Below, piece by piece: positions 21,901 to 34,718 of a stretch of DNA of 64,000 bases; within the stretch, counting starts at the first letter, position 1; each line of letters starts with the position of its first letter. This stretch comes from Bidens hawaiensis (Eukaryota; Streptophyta; Magnoliopsida; Asterales; Asteraceae): NCBI GenBank assembly GCA_021521415.1, contig JAIQDT010003821.1, positions 203,188-267,187 of the forward strand, read 5' to 3'. Position numbers and translations under genes: made by a program. Under the pieces are notes generated by a model. That model ran no database searches, was not told the origin of the DNA, and saw only the letters and a program-made list of their open reading frames with translations.

Positions 21901-23217
21901 GGGATTACTTCATAAAATAGTAACCAACTTTAAAAGTTGTTCCAATCAGGTCACTGATAAAACTTTTGTTCCAATCAGGTCATTGAACTTTCATTTTTGT
22001 TTCAATCCTAGATATTTTACCTGTATAGCAGGTAATCTAGGTTTTTTTAAATTTTTCAATGTTTTTACTTTACATAATAACTTTTAAAGATTGCGAAAAT
22101 TAGTAAAAATGCGAAATATAATTTTAAAATTCCGAAAATTTGCAAAAAAAAGTTCGGGAAATGGAAAAAATTGAAAAAAAAAATAAAAAAAATGTTCAAA
22201 ACTGGTCGGAACGGGTTAGGGTCAACAGGTTTGGGTTAGAAGGAGTCAAGGTCGGAACGGGTCAAAACGGGTTTCGGGTAAGTTTTTTTGGACCAACGAA
22301 TCAGCGCATTTTCAACACGTTACAGCTCGTTTTAACAGCAAAAGCTCATTTAAGCGATTTTTTTCAGTTCGTTTTAACACTTAACAGCTCATTTAAGCGA
22401 TTTTTCTGTTCGTTTCAGCATCTAACAGCTCGTTTAAGCGATTTTTGAGTTTGTTTCAACACCTAACAACTCGTTTAAGCGATTTTTGAGTTCGTTTCAG
22501 CACCTAACAGCTCGTTTAAGCGAATTTTGAGTTCGTTTCAGCACCTAACAGCTCGTTTAAGCGATTTTTCAGTTTGTTTCAGCACTCAAACGAGCTGTTA
22601 GATGCTGAAACGAACTCAAAAATCGTTTAAACGAGCTGTTAGGTACTGAAACGAACTCAAAAATCGCTTAAAGTTAGGTGCTGAAACGAACTGAAAAATC
22701 GCTTAAACGAGCTGTTAGGTGCTGAAACGAACTGAAAAATTGCTTAAACGAGCTGTTAAGTGTTGAAACGAACTGAAAAAATCGCTTAAACGAGGTTTTG
22801 CTGTTAAAACGAGCTATAACGTGTTGAAAACGCGCTGATTCGTTGGTCCAAAAAAAACTGACCCGAAACCCGTTTTGTCCCTTTCCGACCTTGACCCGTT
22901 CTAACCCAAACCTGTTGATCCTAACCCGTTACGACCCGTTTTGAACAATTTTTTTCAATTTTTGCAATTTTTCGAACTTTTTTTGAAAATTTTCGGAATT
23001 TTTCGTATTTTTACTAATTTGTGCAACCTTTGAAAGTTATTATGCAATGTAAAAACATTGAAAAATTTAAAAAAACTTAGATTACTTGCTATTCAAGTAA
23101 AATATCTAGGATTGGAACAAAAATGAAATTTCAATTACCTGATTGGAACAAAAGTTTTTATCAGTGATTTAATTGAAACAACTTTCAAAGTTGGTTACTA
23201 TTCTATAGAGTAATCCC
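21901..23217. mobile_element. Foldback MULE-type element, 1317 bp
   Basis: Nearly the whole element is a palindrome with its axis near 22580. The ends are GGGATTACTTCATAAAATAGT and its inverted counterpart ...GAGTAATCCC. The flanking 9-bp target duplication is AAACAACAA (21892-21900) and AAACAATAA (23218-23226); nine bases is typical of Mutator-like elements. Each arm contains about six copies of a 41-bp unit (CAGCTCGTTTAAGCGATTTTTGAG...). No transposase is encoded. A shorter relative lies at 48686-49238. Confidence 0.9.
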
Positions 23218-23708
23218 AAACAATAAACAAATAACTATAATAAACTCAATAACGCATTAAGACTTTTTATGTATTTATGCTTTCAACTTATTAAGTCTTG
23301 TAAGTTATAACATTTTACAATAAACTAAACATAATACAATAATAAAAGATAACTAAAATTAATTAGGAAGAAAACGGCATTGACTACCTAATAGAATTGA
23401 AGAGTCAGCTAAATTCATCAACATATCTGATCAAACATAACTCGAACCGAAAAATTAGTATACAAGCATATATAGATAGATGAATTTCCGACCCCATGGA
23501 AAGAAGTTAAGCGGCATGTCACTGAAAGTTGATCCGTGATATACATACTCATATTTGACGTCACTTGATAAAAGCAAGTGGGCTAGAAAAACGGTACAAT
23601 TTAAAACAGACACAACTTTTTATCACCTTCGACTGTGTTTGGGCTACGGGTATGGGTAGAAACTGGGTCGGGTTCAGAACCGGGTATTTTGTGCACCTTT
23701 ACAATGTA

Positions 23709-23981
23709 GAGGTGCACAAACCGGGTATTTTTAGAACCTAAACCGGGTATGGTCAATAAAAGTCAAAACCGGGTTGGGTAGGAATCGCTTCTGTGTATAG
23801 TCGGGTGTTTGACCGGGTTTCTGGATTCAGGGCGGTTGGGTTTTGGCTGGGTAAAGATCTGGGTCGGGTCTGATTCCAGGTACAGGTCTAGAGAGAAACC
23901 CAATACCAGGTCATTCCCGTGAGTCAAGTACGGGTAGGAACCGGTTTCAGATCGGATTCGAAACCAGGTATTTTGTGCACA
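23709..23981. mobile_element. hAT-like MITE with 'ACCGGGTA' motifs
   Basis: The inverted ends are AGGTGCACAAA and TTTGTGCACAG, and the interior is rich in GGGT/ACCC motifs. A partial second copy abuts it on the left (about 23630-23697) and ends in the same terminal motif. The minus-strand frames here are incidental. Confidence 0.5.
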
Positions 23982-25550
23982 GTAGTCCATTGTATAGAAA
24001 GGATATTAGAAAAAGTTGTTAAGAGAAAGCGGACCAGAATTCTTCGAACTTTTTTATTAATTCCATCATAATTTTTCGAACCATATTTGGGATGGCCCAT
24101 TAAGATTTGTGAAAGCATACAAGACACCAAACATATGTTTACTAAAAGGTTGATACTTGATACTTGATAGGTTTACAAATGGTTAATGGGTTTGCCCGGC
24201 CCAACTGTTTACTAAAAGAAACAAAACTGATCATTTTGAGTTTTGACCTTTCTTTCCATTTTATTTAGACATCTTTAAACTATCCACTTATATGATTACA
24301 TCCCATATGTTAGTACTTAGAACAATGACGGACTGAGGAAAATTTTCTTAACAGGGGTCTATAATTTGTCAGTTGACTATCGCTATATATTCACATGGTA
24401 GGTTGAGATGTTTAAACTATAATAGTACTTAAAAAAATTTCACAGGAAACAATCGACCATCTGTGCCACAAGGATAGGTCCGTCTCTGGTTAAACATACA
24501 CATGTTTTATAATTTGTTTTAAAGTAATGCGTGTTTCTTCGTCTTGTTGATAAAGTTAATTGCTAACGTATCATAATGAGTTTCAGATATCTTCTCTCAT
24601 TTTATCTTTACATATATGTATTGTAGCGATATTTTGCATATAAATTATCTATCTCCACCCACACCCTAGAGTAGAACACATGGTTTACAATTTTAACTCA
24701 TAGCCAACAGGGCCGTCACTGAAAATTTGAGTGTCCAAGACAAGTATTAAAAAATAGGTCTTATATAATTTTTTTTTTCAAATGATCAACGATAATTGTA
24801 ATACGAATATAGAAAAGGTTATTGACTTACTATAGCAATAACATTTTTAGGCATTTTGGTTTCTGAAACATCGAACTCTCATTATTTAAGGTTAATTTTC
24901 ATTTAAATACATATAAAAAAATTAGCATGCGTTTATTGAGACCATGCCCTAATGCCCTATACGCCGGCCAAGCCCTGAATGGGATCTAAGACGACCCTGG
25001 TATCCAGCAACTCACCATAACAAACCAACCTTTATAATACTTATACTATTATTTTAATTTCTAGTTTATTTTTAATTACGTAGATTTCTTTTCTTACCTC
25101 TTGCAGAGAATTTCGTATGCGAATTTTGTAGTTCAGAATCATAATGATAATGGCATGTACTTTTAATATTATATCAAACTTAAATTTCTAGTTTATTTTG
25201 AAAAACAAAAAATACGAAAAGGGGTGGTCTTTTGTGGACTGTGGAGAAGATGGTTTTAGGGTTCATGTACTATTTGGGATCATTTTATGTATTATTTTAA
25301 AGATATTATTTGATTTATTCGGCTCATCTAAAAGTATTGGACAATATATTGGGGCTCATATGAATTTTGTAGTTTATTATTATTATTTTTTTTAAATTTA
25401 TTTGTCTATGATTTATCAAGTCTTGTATTTTTTATTTAGATGGACTTTTTTAATCTAATATTATTTTTCTAATTCTTGAAGGATAAGCATTTTCATAGTT
25501 GAAAGATATAGTTAGGGGCAAGAGGGGCTCACATTCCATTTTCTAAAAGT
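23982..25550. other. Gene-free stretch
   Basis: No gene is visible. A DNA-transposon remnant with AGGGCCGTC at the left and ACGACCCTGG at the right may span 24709-25005. Confidence 0.45.
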
Positions 25551-25792
25551 TCATCATCATCGTACTCAGTATATCCCACAAATAACAAAGTTATGGTAGG
25601 GTCTGAGGAGGGTAAGATGTAGACAGCCTTACCTCTACTCCATAGGGATAGAGAGGCTGCTTCCGATGAGACCCCGGCTTGATAGCAGTTTTGCATCAAG
25701 CCTTGGACATAAGGCACATAGCACTCAATCATCGGGACACCGACTAATCAGTGCATGTACCATTGTCTTTCAGCTATCAACGCCACCACATG
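25551..25792 (-). mobile_element. Au-like SINE, copy 1
   Basis: On the minus strand the 3' half reads AGCAGCCTCTCTATCC, GAGGTAAGGCTGTCTACATC, TTACCCTCCTCAGACCC and GGGATATACTGAGTA, then ends in a (GATGAT)n tail. This layout is known from the plant Au SINE family. The 5' end starts CATGTGGTGGCGTTGATAGC in both copies and does not look like a standard Au head. A second copy is at 56509-56771. The 67-codon frame across it is not a gene. Confidence 0.65.
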
Positions 25793-28720
25793 ACAAAGCT
25801 AGAGATAGAGAATGTGATGTGTGAGATTTTGAAAACATATGGGTGAGATCTAATATACATAATATTATTAAATTATTATGAGTGTATTAAAAAAAGAAAT
25901 ATAATATAAGCTTATGTGAGTATGACAAAGATAGAGATAAAAAATGTAATGTTTTAAAATACAGGGGTGAGATCTGATACACATAAAATTAACTTACTAA
26001 ACATACAAATAACTAGAGTAATTACGTTATAAAAAAGAAAATAGTGTAATAATAATTACTTTAATGTTAACATAATACTCTAGTTATTTGTATATTTCTC
26101 ACGATTGAAACCTTTTGTATTTGATCCAAACCCTAATATATAAACAAATTTTAGAGAAAAATGTATTTTTTGTTTTTGTTAAATTATATAGATGGAGATA
26201 GAGAATCCGATGTGAATGTCTTTTTTGATAACATTCCAGTAATTTTACATTGTTTTCTAAAAGCAGATGTTTAGTTTTTAAAAATTACGTCAAACTATAA
26301 ATAAAGGTTGTAGTTCTAAATTTGATTAACTTATCAAGAAAATTAAAATGTGCTTAAAGGAAAAAGGAAATTAATATGATGATGTAAGCAATGGATAAGA
26401 AGAGAAAGCACAATAAAAAAGGGAGAAAAGTGAAGCAAGAATCGAAATGTTTTTCTTTTTCTTATAGACAATAAAATGCACTTGAATAACGAATACTCAA
26501 CGAAACTTAATTTTTTTTCTAATAAAGGAGACGTCAAACCCATTTGTTACATGGAGAGTTATCGATCCGAAACATGATAGTTTACTTGCTGATAACAAAA
26601 GGTTAACAATAACTATGAAAAATTAATTAAAATCGAGCATGTCTTGTTTAATTTAAGAGAGATTAAGATTAACTAATTAATAATTGTTCAAGCTTGAATT
26701 TGACTCGGGCTTGATATTTATCAAATATTCAATAATAAGATGTATAGTGTGTACATATATAAATTTGATACATAATGAAAGAAAAGTAGAAGGATACAAC
26801 TCTTTTAATCAAAGTCTTTACTTTACTTTATATTTTATATTTTTAATTAAAAAAAGATTTGCCCAATTTAATTAAATAAATGAGTATATTTGGTCATTTC
26901 ATTTACAACTAACAGAAAAATCAAACAAAGTTAGCTAAAAATGCAAATAGATAAAATGTGAAAACCTTATGCCTTAAATTGATGTGAAAACATGTGTTGA
27001 TAATAGCTAGTCATTGTTAAACCTCATGTATTCAAGCCAACATTAACTTTAATTATTATTGTTATTATTTTTAATATTATTATTGTTCTATTCTCTCAAA
27101 TTTTGAATCCTTTAATTGTAATTTTGTTAAATTCCAATATAGAAAAATATATTATGAATTCAAAAAAAACAAACCTTTTAACTTTTGAACTCTTTTTAAG
27201 TGTAATTATAAGATATTTTATTTAGTGATGTTAAATCTTTTTATTAACGTTAATTATACTAGTGGATTTAAAGTATCCATGAAATGAATGAAAAGAAAAA
27301 AGAAACCAAAAGCTTTTTCTTTGAAACATTGTAGTGGTAATTATCAAGGATTTTGTCTAGTTATAAAAGCATGTCATCTCATCTTCCCATTCTACAATCA
27401 CGACATTACTCCCTTTTACTCTTTTTTCTTTATGATAAAGAGGTCAATTTGACTACTCCATATAGGTCCGAGTAATGAGGTAGGGTTGTAAACAAACTAG
27501 ACAAATTAACACGTGTGAATCGACTGAATGAAATGTACACGAACATGGTTTCGTTTTTCTTTTTTTTCGTTTGCTAAAATTTTTCCGCTATTGTTTAATC
27601 AAGTTTAGAATGAAAGTGATATTGATCTATTCCAAGTTTTGTTTTGTCAACGAAGGCTTGAACACTATACAAGATGTTGGTAACGAATTCATAATTGTTC
27701 TCAGTGAATGTAAAAGGTGATTCAAGATAGAGGTAAATGTTAGACTAAAAAGGGAGAGAAAAATGAAAAGAGTGCGCATTATTTGTGGCCATAAAAAAAC
27801 TCTTAAGAAATTCAAAAAAAATAATTAAAAAATCATAAGTAAAATTAGAATGTTTCCTACATCTTTCTCGTTCAAAAACACACACACACACAATGTTGAG
27901 AAAAAAGACAAAATGACGAAAATAAATAAAAAACACAATGATATATAAAAAAGACAAAACAGATCGCAAAATATAACAAAATGTCGAGCAAAATATAAAA
28001 CAATGTTGAGAAATATAACATAATATCAAGAAAAAAACACACAGTGTCAAAGAAAAAAGATAATCAATGACGAAAAATAAAACACAATAATAAAATAAAA
28101 AGACACAATGATATTTTTCCTCAATATCGTGTTATTTTATCTTATATTTTTAGAACGAGGAAGACGGGGCCGGGGGGGCATTTTTGTTTTTCTTTTACTT
28201 TTTTCATTTGCTCTTTTTTAAATTTTGAGTTATGAATTTTTTTAAATGACTTTTTTTATCATAAATCTTTTTCATTTATATAATAACTTAGCCCTCAAGA
28301 TAGAACGGGGCAGCTAAAAACATCACATTCAAAAGTCTTTTGAAGTGTTTGATTCTTTCTTTTAAAAGTATTTATCATCTAAGAATTTTTATTTCTTGAT
28401 TAAAAAAATAACACATTTTGATTCCTATAAAGGCCAATAAAACCCCCCTTTTTTAAGCCCACGAGTATCACAATTTGATTTGGAATTGGAACACACAAAT
28501 TAAACTTAGTCTATAATAATATAACAAAGGACAACTATTTGAAACCAATAATAATAAACAAACGCACAAACGATTCAGAGACAGCAAGGTCTTCAAGTTT
28601 TATAAAAAACCTTTTTTTTTTCTTTTGATAATAATTACATTTGAATGCACATTGTGTCTTCCAACTTTTTTTTTGTTTAATGGCTATTGAATACACCAAT
28701 ATTAAATCCACTTAAATTCA
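25793..28720. other. Gene-free AT-rich stretch
   Basis: No gene is visible. Small structures seen are a ~128-bp direct duplication (25794 and 25922, GACAAAGATAGAGATA...GGGTGAGATCT), an inverted pair ACAAATAACTAGAGTA / TACTCTAGTTATTTGT at 26003-26095, and AACACAATG-type low complexity at 27880-28115. Confidence 0.55.
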
Positions 28721-28725
28721 ATGAC

Positions 28726-29006
28726 GGTTAGGAACAAAGCGGTGCGCGAAAGCGAAACAACACATACATGCACAACGAAAAACACGCATAAACGAAAATA
28801 TAAACGACACAGGAATTTAATGTGGTTCGGTCCCCGCGAGGGGTCCTACGTCCATGGGCTGCAACTAGGTTTTCTTATTAGCTCAGAACGAAGATTACAA
28901 TTACATGATGGGATATATATAATAAACAAGATTAGGGTTAAACATAATTAGGAACCAAAACCGGGCCTCCTAATAAAACCGGCCCAAAGGCCTTCATAAC
29001 CCAACA
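28726..29006 (-). repeat. 3' LTR of the LARD-like element
   Basis: On the minus strand it begins TGTTGGGTTATGAAGG and ends CCTAACC, where the final CA has changed to CC. It carries the GTTCGGTCCCCGCGAGGGG block shared with the other LTR. Confidence 0.9.
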
Positions 29007-31367
29007 ATCTCCCACTTGAAGGCCTTGAGATAATTCCAGCCTGCCATCCAAGCAAATAACAATCTCAATCATCCAGTAACTCTAGTAATCTTTAGTAATA
29101 GAAATCTACCAAGCCTCTAGTTCCAAAAACAAGCTAAAACTTCAACAAAAGAAGTTCTCCAAGCCTCCAGTTCTCTAGGAACAAACTAAGATTTCTATCA
29201 ATCCACACCCTAGTTGCATCGACCCTTCTCATCAGTTACCTGAAAGGCTCATTGAAGCTCCCGAGAGCTCCAATCCGGTCATCACAGACCCAACCATGAC
29301 AAAACCCGCCAATGACTCATCCTCAATCTTAACCGGCCCTCACTTACTCACACTACCGGCTCCAAAGACTTCCAGAGGATAAACACTATCCAAAATCAGC
29401 AGACTATACCAAGAGAGATTTTCACATTCGGATTTCCCAGTCTTCCGAACTCAACGTCCCTTTGGAAACAAACATGGAACACACCGCGTGCTCCCACTGT
29501 TACCAAAACCCCGAACATGTTAAGACCTCCGAATACGCTCAAGCTAACATCGCTGTGGCTCTAGGCTTCATGTCTGCAAACTGAAACCCCTTAGCTCTAC
29601 CCGATTCAGCGAGCCAAGACTTTATAACTCGAAAGTTGGTTCACTTCTTCCGAAGATACAGAGACAGTATCTTCCAAAGTCTTTAACTAAAAGATTCAAC
29701 AAATGCTTCATTGAAGTGAGTAACAAGAAATAAAGCAAACCAGAATCTTGAACCCAAGAGTCTTCACCGCCTTCACCGAGTCCCAATGCGTCAACCCCGG
29801 ATACATTCTCAAAAGCAGAATTCCAAACCATTCGACATCGACTCTTAAAATGTCTCACCTCAACGCAACCTACCAAGTCGACTATGCCCAGCTCCCACTG
29901 TCTCTGTTATCCCAACCCATGCCATACCAACACTCCATGAGATGAACCCCATTCGTACTATCCCGACAAATAACTTTACCCAACACGAGATCCTAAACCT
30001 CTCAAATGGTGTACCACTTATCACCACCAAACAAGATATAACTTCACAATTCCAAACGAACAAGAAGTAATAATCACAGTTCCGAACCAGCTAACAGGCA
30101 AACAATTATAACAACAGTAGAACTTTCATGATGAACAAGCGGTACCAAGGGTTCTATGACCGTACACACGATCAGTTAACGCAAACCCTAACCGAAAGAT
30201 CATCCAAACGAGCAATAGTTCACATGACTTGCAACTGACCTATTATTTTTCACTTATTTCGTCACCAGCACACCCGCTGGTTCCATTTTCTCCAAGTTTA
30301 CCCCATATCAGTACCACATCCAAGTTCCATTTGACAAACCAACCAACCCAAATAATTAACCGTTGAACATTCCGATCAAAACCATCCCGTCTTCAGCTAT
30401 AACAATAGCAAACAGGAACAGATCGTAACCAGTGAACAGACACAACAATGGCATGGGCCCTGAACTTGAGGGTTGTTCAACTGAAAACTGTCAAATAAAC
30501 CGATTTGCCCCTCAGACTAATCTCATGCGGACAAATCTTTACACGAAACATTAATTATCACAAAACCCAGTTAAAGTAATAATGGTTGATAATTACAGTC
30601 AAACCTGAACTTAGAAAACACTCGAATTTCCAAACTCTAAACCCGGTAATACCAATTGGTAACAGGTGCCAAGAGTTAATTCATGTACTAAGCATTCAAT
30701 TGATTTAACCAAAACAATCAAAACAAAGAAAGGCATAAAAAAAATAATTGAATATTACCTCCTGCTCCTTTCCATGTGGTTAAAAGAAAACTAAACAAAG
30801 AATACTTCTTTCATGTGATAACAACCACATAAAGTTTTTTTTTCTTTGATAACCCACTCCCCAAGAAACAACCATGACTCCAACAATTTACCACTGATGC
30901 AAACAAAGTAAAAGGCACATGTTCTTATTAGCGCCGTATCCGGCCAAAATCAATCCATGCAAACCGAAAAAATAACACAAGACCACCGTTGTCAACCAAG
31001 AACCCAGCCACACCCGATCACGACGATCGCAATCAAAACAAGCCCGGTTACAACCTCGGCTACGGCGTTTTTTTCGTCTGCGAATTGAACCAGATTTGTA
31101 CTTCGTGATTTATTTCACCGTGTTCAATTTGAACCCAGACCCATGATCGAGAAAAAAATCAAGAAATTCCGGCAGTGATTAATTAAGGGAGCACGAAACA
31201 GAATCGCAAACCAGATCCAAATTGAAACCCTAACTCAACCGCCAATCTTGAACCGTTGATCACAGATGAACACAAACCAGAAATCAATCCCACGATTTCG
31301 ATCTTTGAACCGGAATAAACTAAAACATTGAATCGTTTTCTGTGTAACAAGTAGTGTGTTCAACGAG

Positions 31368-31386
31368 CCAAAGCTCTGATACCACT
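31368..31386 (-). other. Primer-binding site of the LARD-like element
   Basis: The minus strand next to the LTR reads AGTGGTATCAGAGCTTTGG, matching the 3' end of initiator-Met tRNA. Confidence 0.85.
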
Positions 31387-31667
31387 TGTTAGGAACAAAG
31401 CGGTGCGCGGAAGCGAAACAACACACGCATGCATAACGATAAACACGCATAAACGAAAATATAAACGACACAAGAATTTAACGTGGTTCGGTCCCCGCGA
31501 GGGGACCTACGTCCACAGGCTGCAACTAGGTTTTCTTATTAGCTCAGAACGAAGATTACAATTACATGATGGGATATATATAATAAACAAGATTAGGGTT
31601 AAACATAATTATGAACCAAAACCGGGCCTCCTAATAAAACCGGCCCAAAGGCCTTCATAACCCAACA
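31387..31667 (-). repeat. 5' LTR of the LARD-like element
   Basis: Intact TG...CA ends are present: TGTTGGGTT at its 5' end and CTAACA at its 3' end on the minus strand. It is about 96% identical to the left LTR. Confidence 0.9.
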
Positions 31668-32156
31668 ATGACGGGAATTGAACTCTCATCCCTAATGTTA
31701 TCTAACCACAATACACTGTTAACTGTCCAACCGATATCTTGGATTCTAAGCACTCTTCAGTATCTCGCACTATCATTTTCACTCGATATGATAGTTTTTT
31801 TTATTATCCGACCACGCAAAACCGATGTGTCACTTGTCGTCAGTATTCTTCAGTATCATGACTTTACATAACGTGAATATGTTATCTTGTGTGGTCGACA
31901 ATGTTGATAGTACAAGTGGATTCATTTGAGACAATAACAAATAGTTAATAGTGCAATGTTTATTGAACAAAAAGGTACATTCACGGTGTTCATGATGATT
32001 AAAGAGTAAGTCACAAAGGCCTCGTGATAGAGGCAAACCATCATATCATGTTTTGAGTTACTAAATTTTTCATATAATTTTGATGGATCATGATTACTAT
32101 CTTTTTTTCAGAACACCAAATTTATTGTGCTTTTAGGTCGTGACACTCCCTAAATC
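31668..32156. other. Gene-free flank
   Basis: No gene is visible between the LARD-like element and the dispersed repeat. Confidence 0.5.
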
Positions 32157-32363
32157 GGAGAGTCTCGTTGCCCCACTCTGGTAAGACTATGTTGTATTAA
32201 TTGGGTCAACACTGGCTTCAGAGTTTGACTTGGGCTTTCCCCGGGAAACTATACCACCGGCTACCACTTGAAAATTGTTATGCTACCACAAGAGCAGAAT
32301 TCTAGTGCTAACACACGGTGTGATAAAATCCGGGTGGGCTCAGGATTCGAGTTGACAATCTTT
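32157..32363. repeat. Dispersed repeat, copy B
   Basis: This is the partner of 21450-21712. It shares AGACTATGTT, CTTTCCCCGGGAAAC, the GTGCTAACACACGG-like region and the CCGGGTGGGCTC...GATTCGA tail. Confidence 0.65.
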
Positions 32364-32458
32364 TAAGACTTAGCTGAAATCATTGAAGTGTACTAAAGGG
32401 ATGCAAATAGAGTGTACTCAAGGCTTAGCTGAAATCATTTGAAGTGTGCTCAATGCGA

Positions 32459-34090
32459 TCAAGTGCTCAATGTATTCACCATACAAGTCTTCCCTTCACA
32501 AGGGATGCAAATAGAGTTGGCGGATGGTAAGAGAATGGCCCTTACTTGATCAAAGAACTCCATGCCAAGCACCACCTTGAAATCGTCCATTTCAACAATG
32601 GTGAAGTTAATCTGCCCAGCCCAATCTCCAATATGAACGTGGACGTTCTTGGCTTCCCCACGTATAGGCTTAGCATTGGTGTTAAAAGTCTTGATGGCAC
32701 CATTCCCTTGAACTATGTTAACACCCAGCCGCTTAGCCTCTTCAACGGCCATGAAGTTGTGAGTGGCACCCGTGTCAACCATGGCACGGACCTCGTTTCC
32801 CTTTATCTTCGCACGAACAAATTGTAGCCCTTTGCTCGGTGTGGATCAGCATTCGACTTGTGCCTTGATCGCATTGAGCACTTGCATCGACCCCATGCAA
32901 GCATCATTGTCATCGTTACAGCATTCTTCTCGAGCGATCATAGCATGTAAGCTGGCTTTCTTTGGACATTCCCTAGCTCGATGTCCAAGCCCGTCACAAA
33001 TAAAGCAACGATCATCCGTCTTCATGGGCTTCTTATCACGAGCTTTCCATTGCGGCGTAGCCTTATGGTCGTTGGGCTGATGTGGCTTTGCTCCCCCACC
33101 TTTCTCGTGATTCGGCTTACGATCCTTGGGCTTTTTATTCCCCCTCTCTTTTCGAGGGTAGTCGTTGAGCCCTTCAACTATATCTATGGCTAAAGAAAGA
33201 TCTTGGACACCCCTCCGTTTAAGCTCCACTCTAGCCCAAGCTTGTAGGCCAGCGAGAAAGTTGAAGAGACGGTCTTTCTCCGTCAGGTCCGGTATCTCAA
33301 GGATTATTGAAGTGTACTCATTGATGTAGTCCCTGAGAGAACCGGGGTGTCTTATGTTCCGGAGACGAAGCCTCGCTTCATCTTCAGCATTCTCCGGATA
33401 AAATTGCTTCTTGACCTCTCGAACAAAATCAGCCCAAGTATTCATAAGACACGTACCTTCATCGATTTCCACCGTTTTACATCTCCACCACAAAGCCGCG
33501 GTGTCCTTCAAGTAGGCCGAAGCCGTGTTGATCTTTACTTGATCATCGATGATACCGATCCCTTTAAAGTATTGCGTCATCTCCCATAAGAAGTTCTCCA
33601 CAGCCTTTGCTTCTCGTTTACCCATGAAGGGAGATGGTTTAGGAACGTCTATCTTTGGCCCCAAGTTTAAGACGTTTCCACCAGCAACAGTGTTCACCAT
33701 TGCGTTGGTGCAATTGTTGATCTTAGTTTCCAACCCAAGAATAATTCGATGAACGCCCACCGATTGTCTATCCATGTCCTGACGCATCTGAATGATAGCA
33801 TCCTTTATCATCAGCTGCATCTCTTCCCTCATGGCATCGAAAGTAGCCTTCATGTCCACACGAAGGTCACTTAGATCGGTCTCCAACGCTTCCACTCGTT
33901 GGACAGCGTCATCGAACTTAGCCTCCGGCCCGGATGCTGAATTCTCCAACTCAGCCACCCGTTTGTCTAAGGACTTATCCTTAGACGAACCACTACTCTT
34001 CATGCCTCCATGGTGCGAAGTCTCGTCTCGCCCACGATCTCCTTCACCAATAGCAATTCCCAAGCCAACACCCTTTCCTGAATCAGCCAT
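32459..34090 (-). pseudogene. gag-pro: Gypsy Gag-protease frame with one in-frame stop
   Basis: The frame starts at the ATG of MADSGKGVG just after the primer site; the longer frame beginning in the LTR is read-through. It contains a coiled-coil-like stretch (residues 40-110), the gag domain (VPKPSPFMG, NFLWEMTQYF, ALWWR, VKKQFYP, NIRHPGSLRDYI, FLAGLQ), and a CCHC knuckle (CFICDGLGHRARECP). It continues in the same frame into an aspartic protease with the catalytic VDTGATHNF motif and VVLGMEFF. One TGA (32846-32848) separates Gag from protease; without it the frame is 544 codons. Reverse transcriptase onward is absent. Confidence 0.85.
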
Positions 34091-34105
34091 TTCCCAATCG
34101 AATCG

Positions 34106-34119
34106 ACGTGCTCTGATAC
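34106..34119 (-). other. Primer-binding site (initiator-Met tRNA)
   Basis: The minus strand reads AGTGGTATCAGAGC a few bases inside the LTR. Confidence 0.85.
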
Positions 34120-34123
34120 CACT

Positions 34124-34585
34124 TGTCACGGAGTTAACCTTTAGACTCTCGTGCAGCACTTAGACTCCTTCTAAGTTCAGCCTTGATCACCAAAACGCAG
34201 CAACGATTCTTAGACTTGAAATGGAACACAAGATTGTTTGAGAATGCTTAAGGGAACTTTAGATAACAAGAAAGCTTTTACAAAGTGAACTTGTATTGCT
34301 GAATTGTTGGATGATTATAAATGAGCAGCCCTACATCTATTTATACATGCTCCACCTACTTCTAGAGTGTTCCATTCTAGGTCCTTCCACTATTAAAATA
34401 TGACAAATATCTATGATATTTACAAAGAGAATTCTAGAGCTTCATATCCAGATTTTTCTAAGTAAAAATCCATGATATTCCAAGGAAAATATCTAAGATA
34501 TTTTCCATGTAGCTTGGCTCTTGATTCAGCCAGAAAACTCTGGAAAAACGAGCTGATGCGGTCTGATTTTAGGCGGGTCGTGACA
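34124..34585 (-). repeat. 5' LTR, 462 bp
   Basis: It starts TGTCACGACCCGCC and ends CTCCGTGACA on the minus strand, with TGTCACG/CGTGACA inverted ends. No second LTR is in the window. Confidence 0.8.
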
Positions 34586-34718
34586 CTTAGCTGAAATCAT
34601 TCATTGACATATCCACCAAAGTGTCATAAGTGATTACTTGATTTTAACATATTTGATTTTTATGTTAGTTTTGTTTAAGTGTTGAACACTTGAACTTATA
34701 ATTATTATGGAGGTTTAA

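Larger units (their letters stand above)
28726..31667 (-). mobile_element. Complete non-coding LTR retroelement (LARD-like), 2.9 kb
   Basis: Two 281-bp LTRs (28726-29006 and 31387-31667) differ at about 12 positions. They are flanked by a perfect 5-bp target duplication, ATGAC (28721-28725 and 31668-31672). Orientation is minus: the primer-binding site TGGTATCAGAGC lies just inside the right LTR, and the polypurine tract AAGTGGGAGAT lies just inside the left LTR. The 2.38-kb interior has no recognisable gag or pol, only short incidental frames. The PPT and LTR style suggest a copia-type partner supplied the proteins. Confidence 0.9.
32459..34585 (-). mobile_element. Truncated Ty3/gypsy element (5' LTR, PBS, gag-protease)
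   Basis: On the minus strand it has a 462-bp LTR (34585-34124), an initiator-Met primer site, gag from 34090, and protease. It breaks at about 32459, before reverse transcriptase. The target flank contains CTTAGCTGAAATCATT at 34586, and the same 16 bases occur near 32369 and 32423, so the left break lies in duplicated target sequence. The protease and gag style suggest a Reina-like chromovirus (inference). Confidence 0.85.

Noticed and set aside
25529..25732. 67-codon frame with YILPSSDP and a poly-Asp end
   Set aside because: It is translation of an Au-like SINE and its (ATG)n tail; the same frame recurs in the second SINE copy.
29622..29876. 84-codon frame inside the LARD-like element
   Set aside because: No gag or pol motif is present, and frames of this size are expected by chance in GC-richer internal sequence.
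33792..34163. 123-codon frame on the plus strand
   Set aside because: It is antisense to the gypsy gag coding region and has no independent support.
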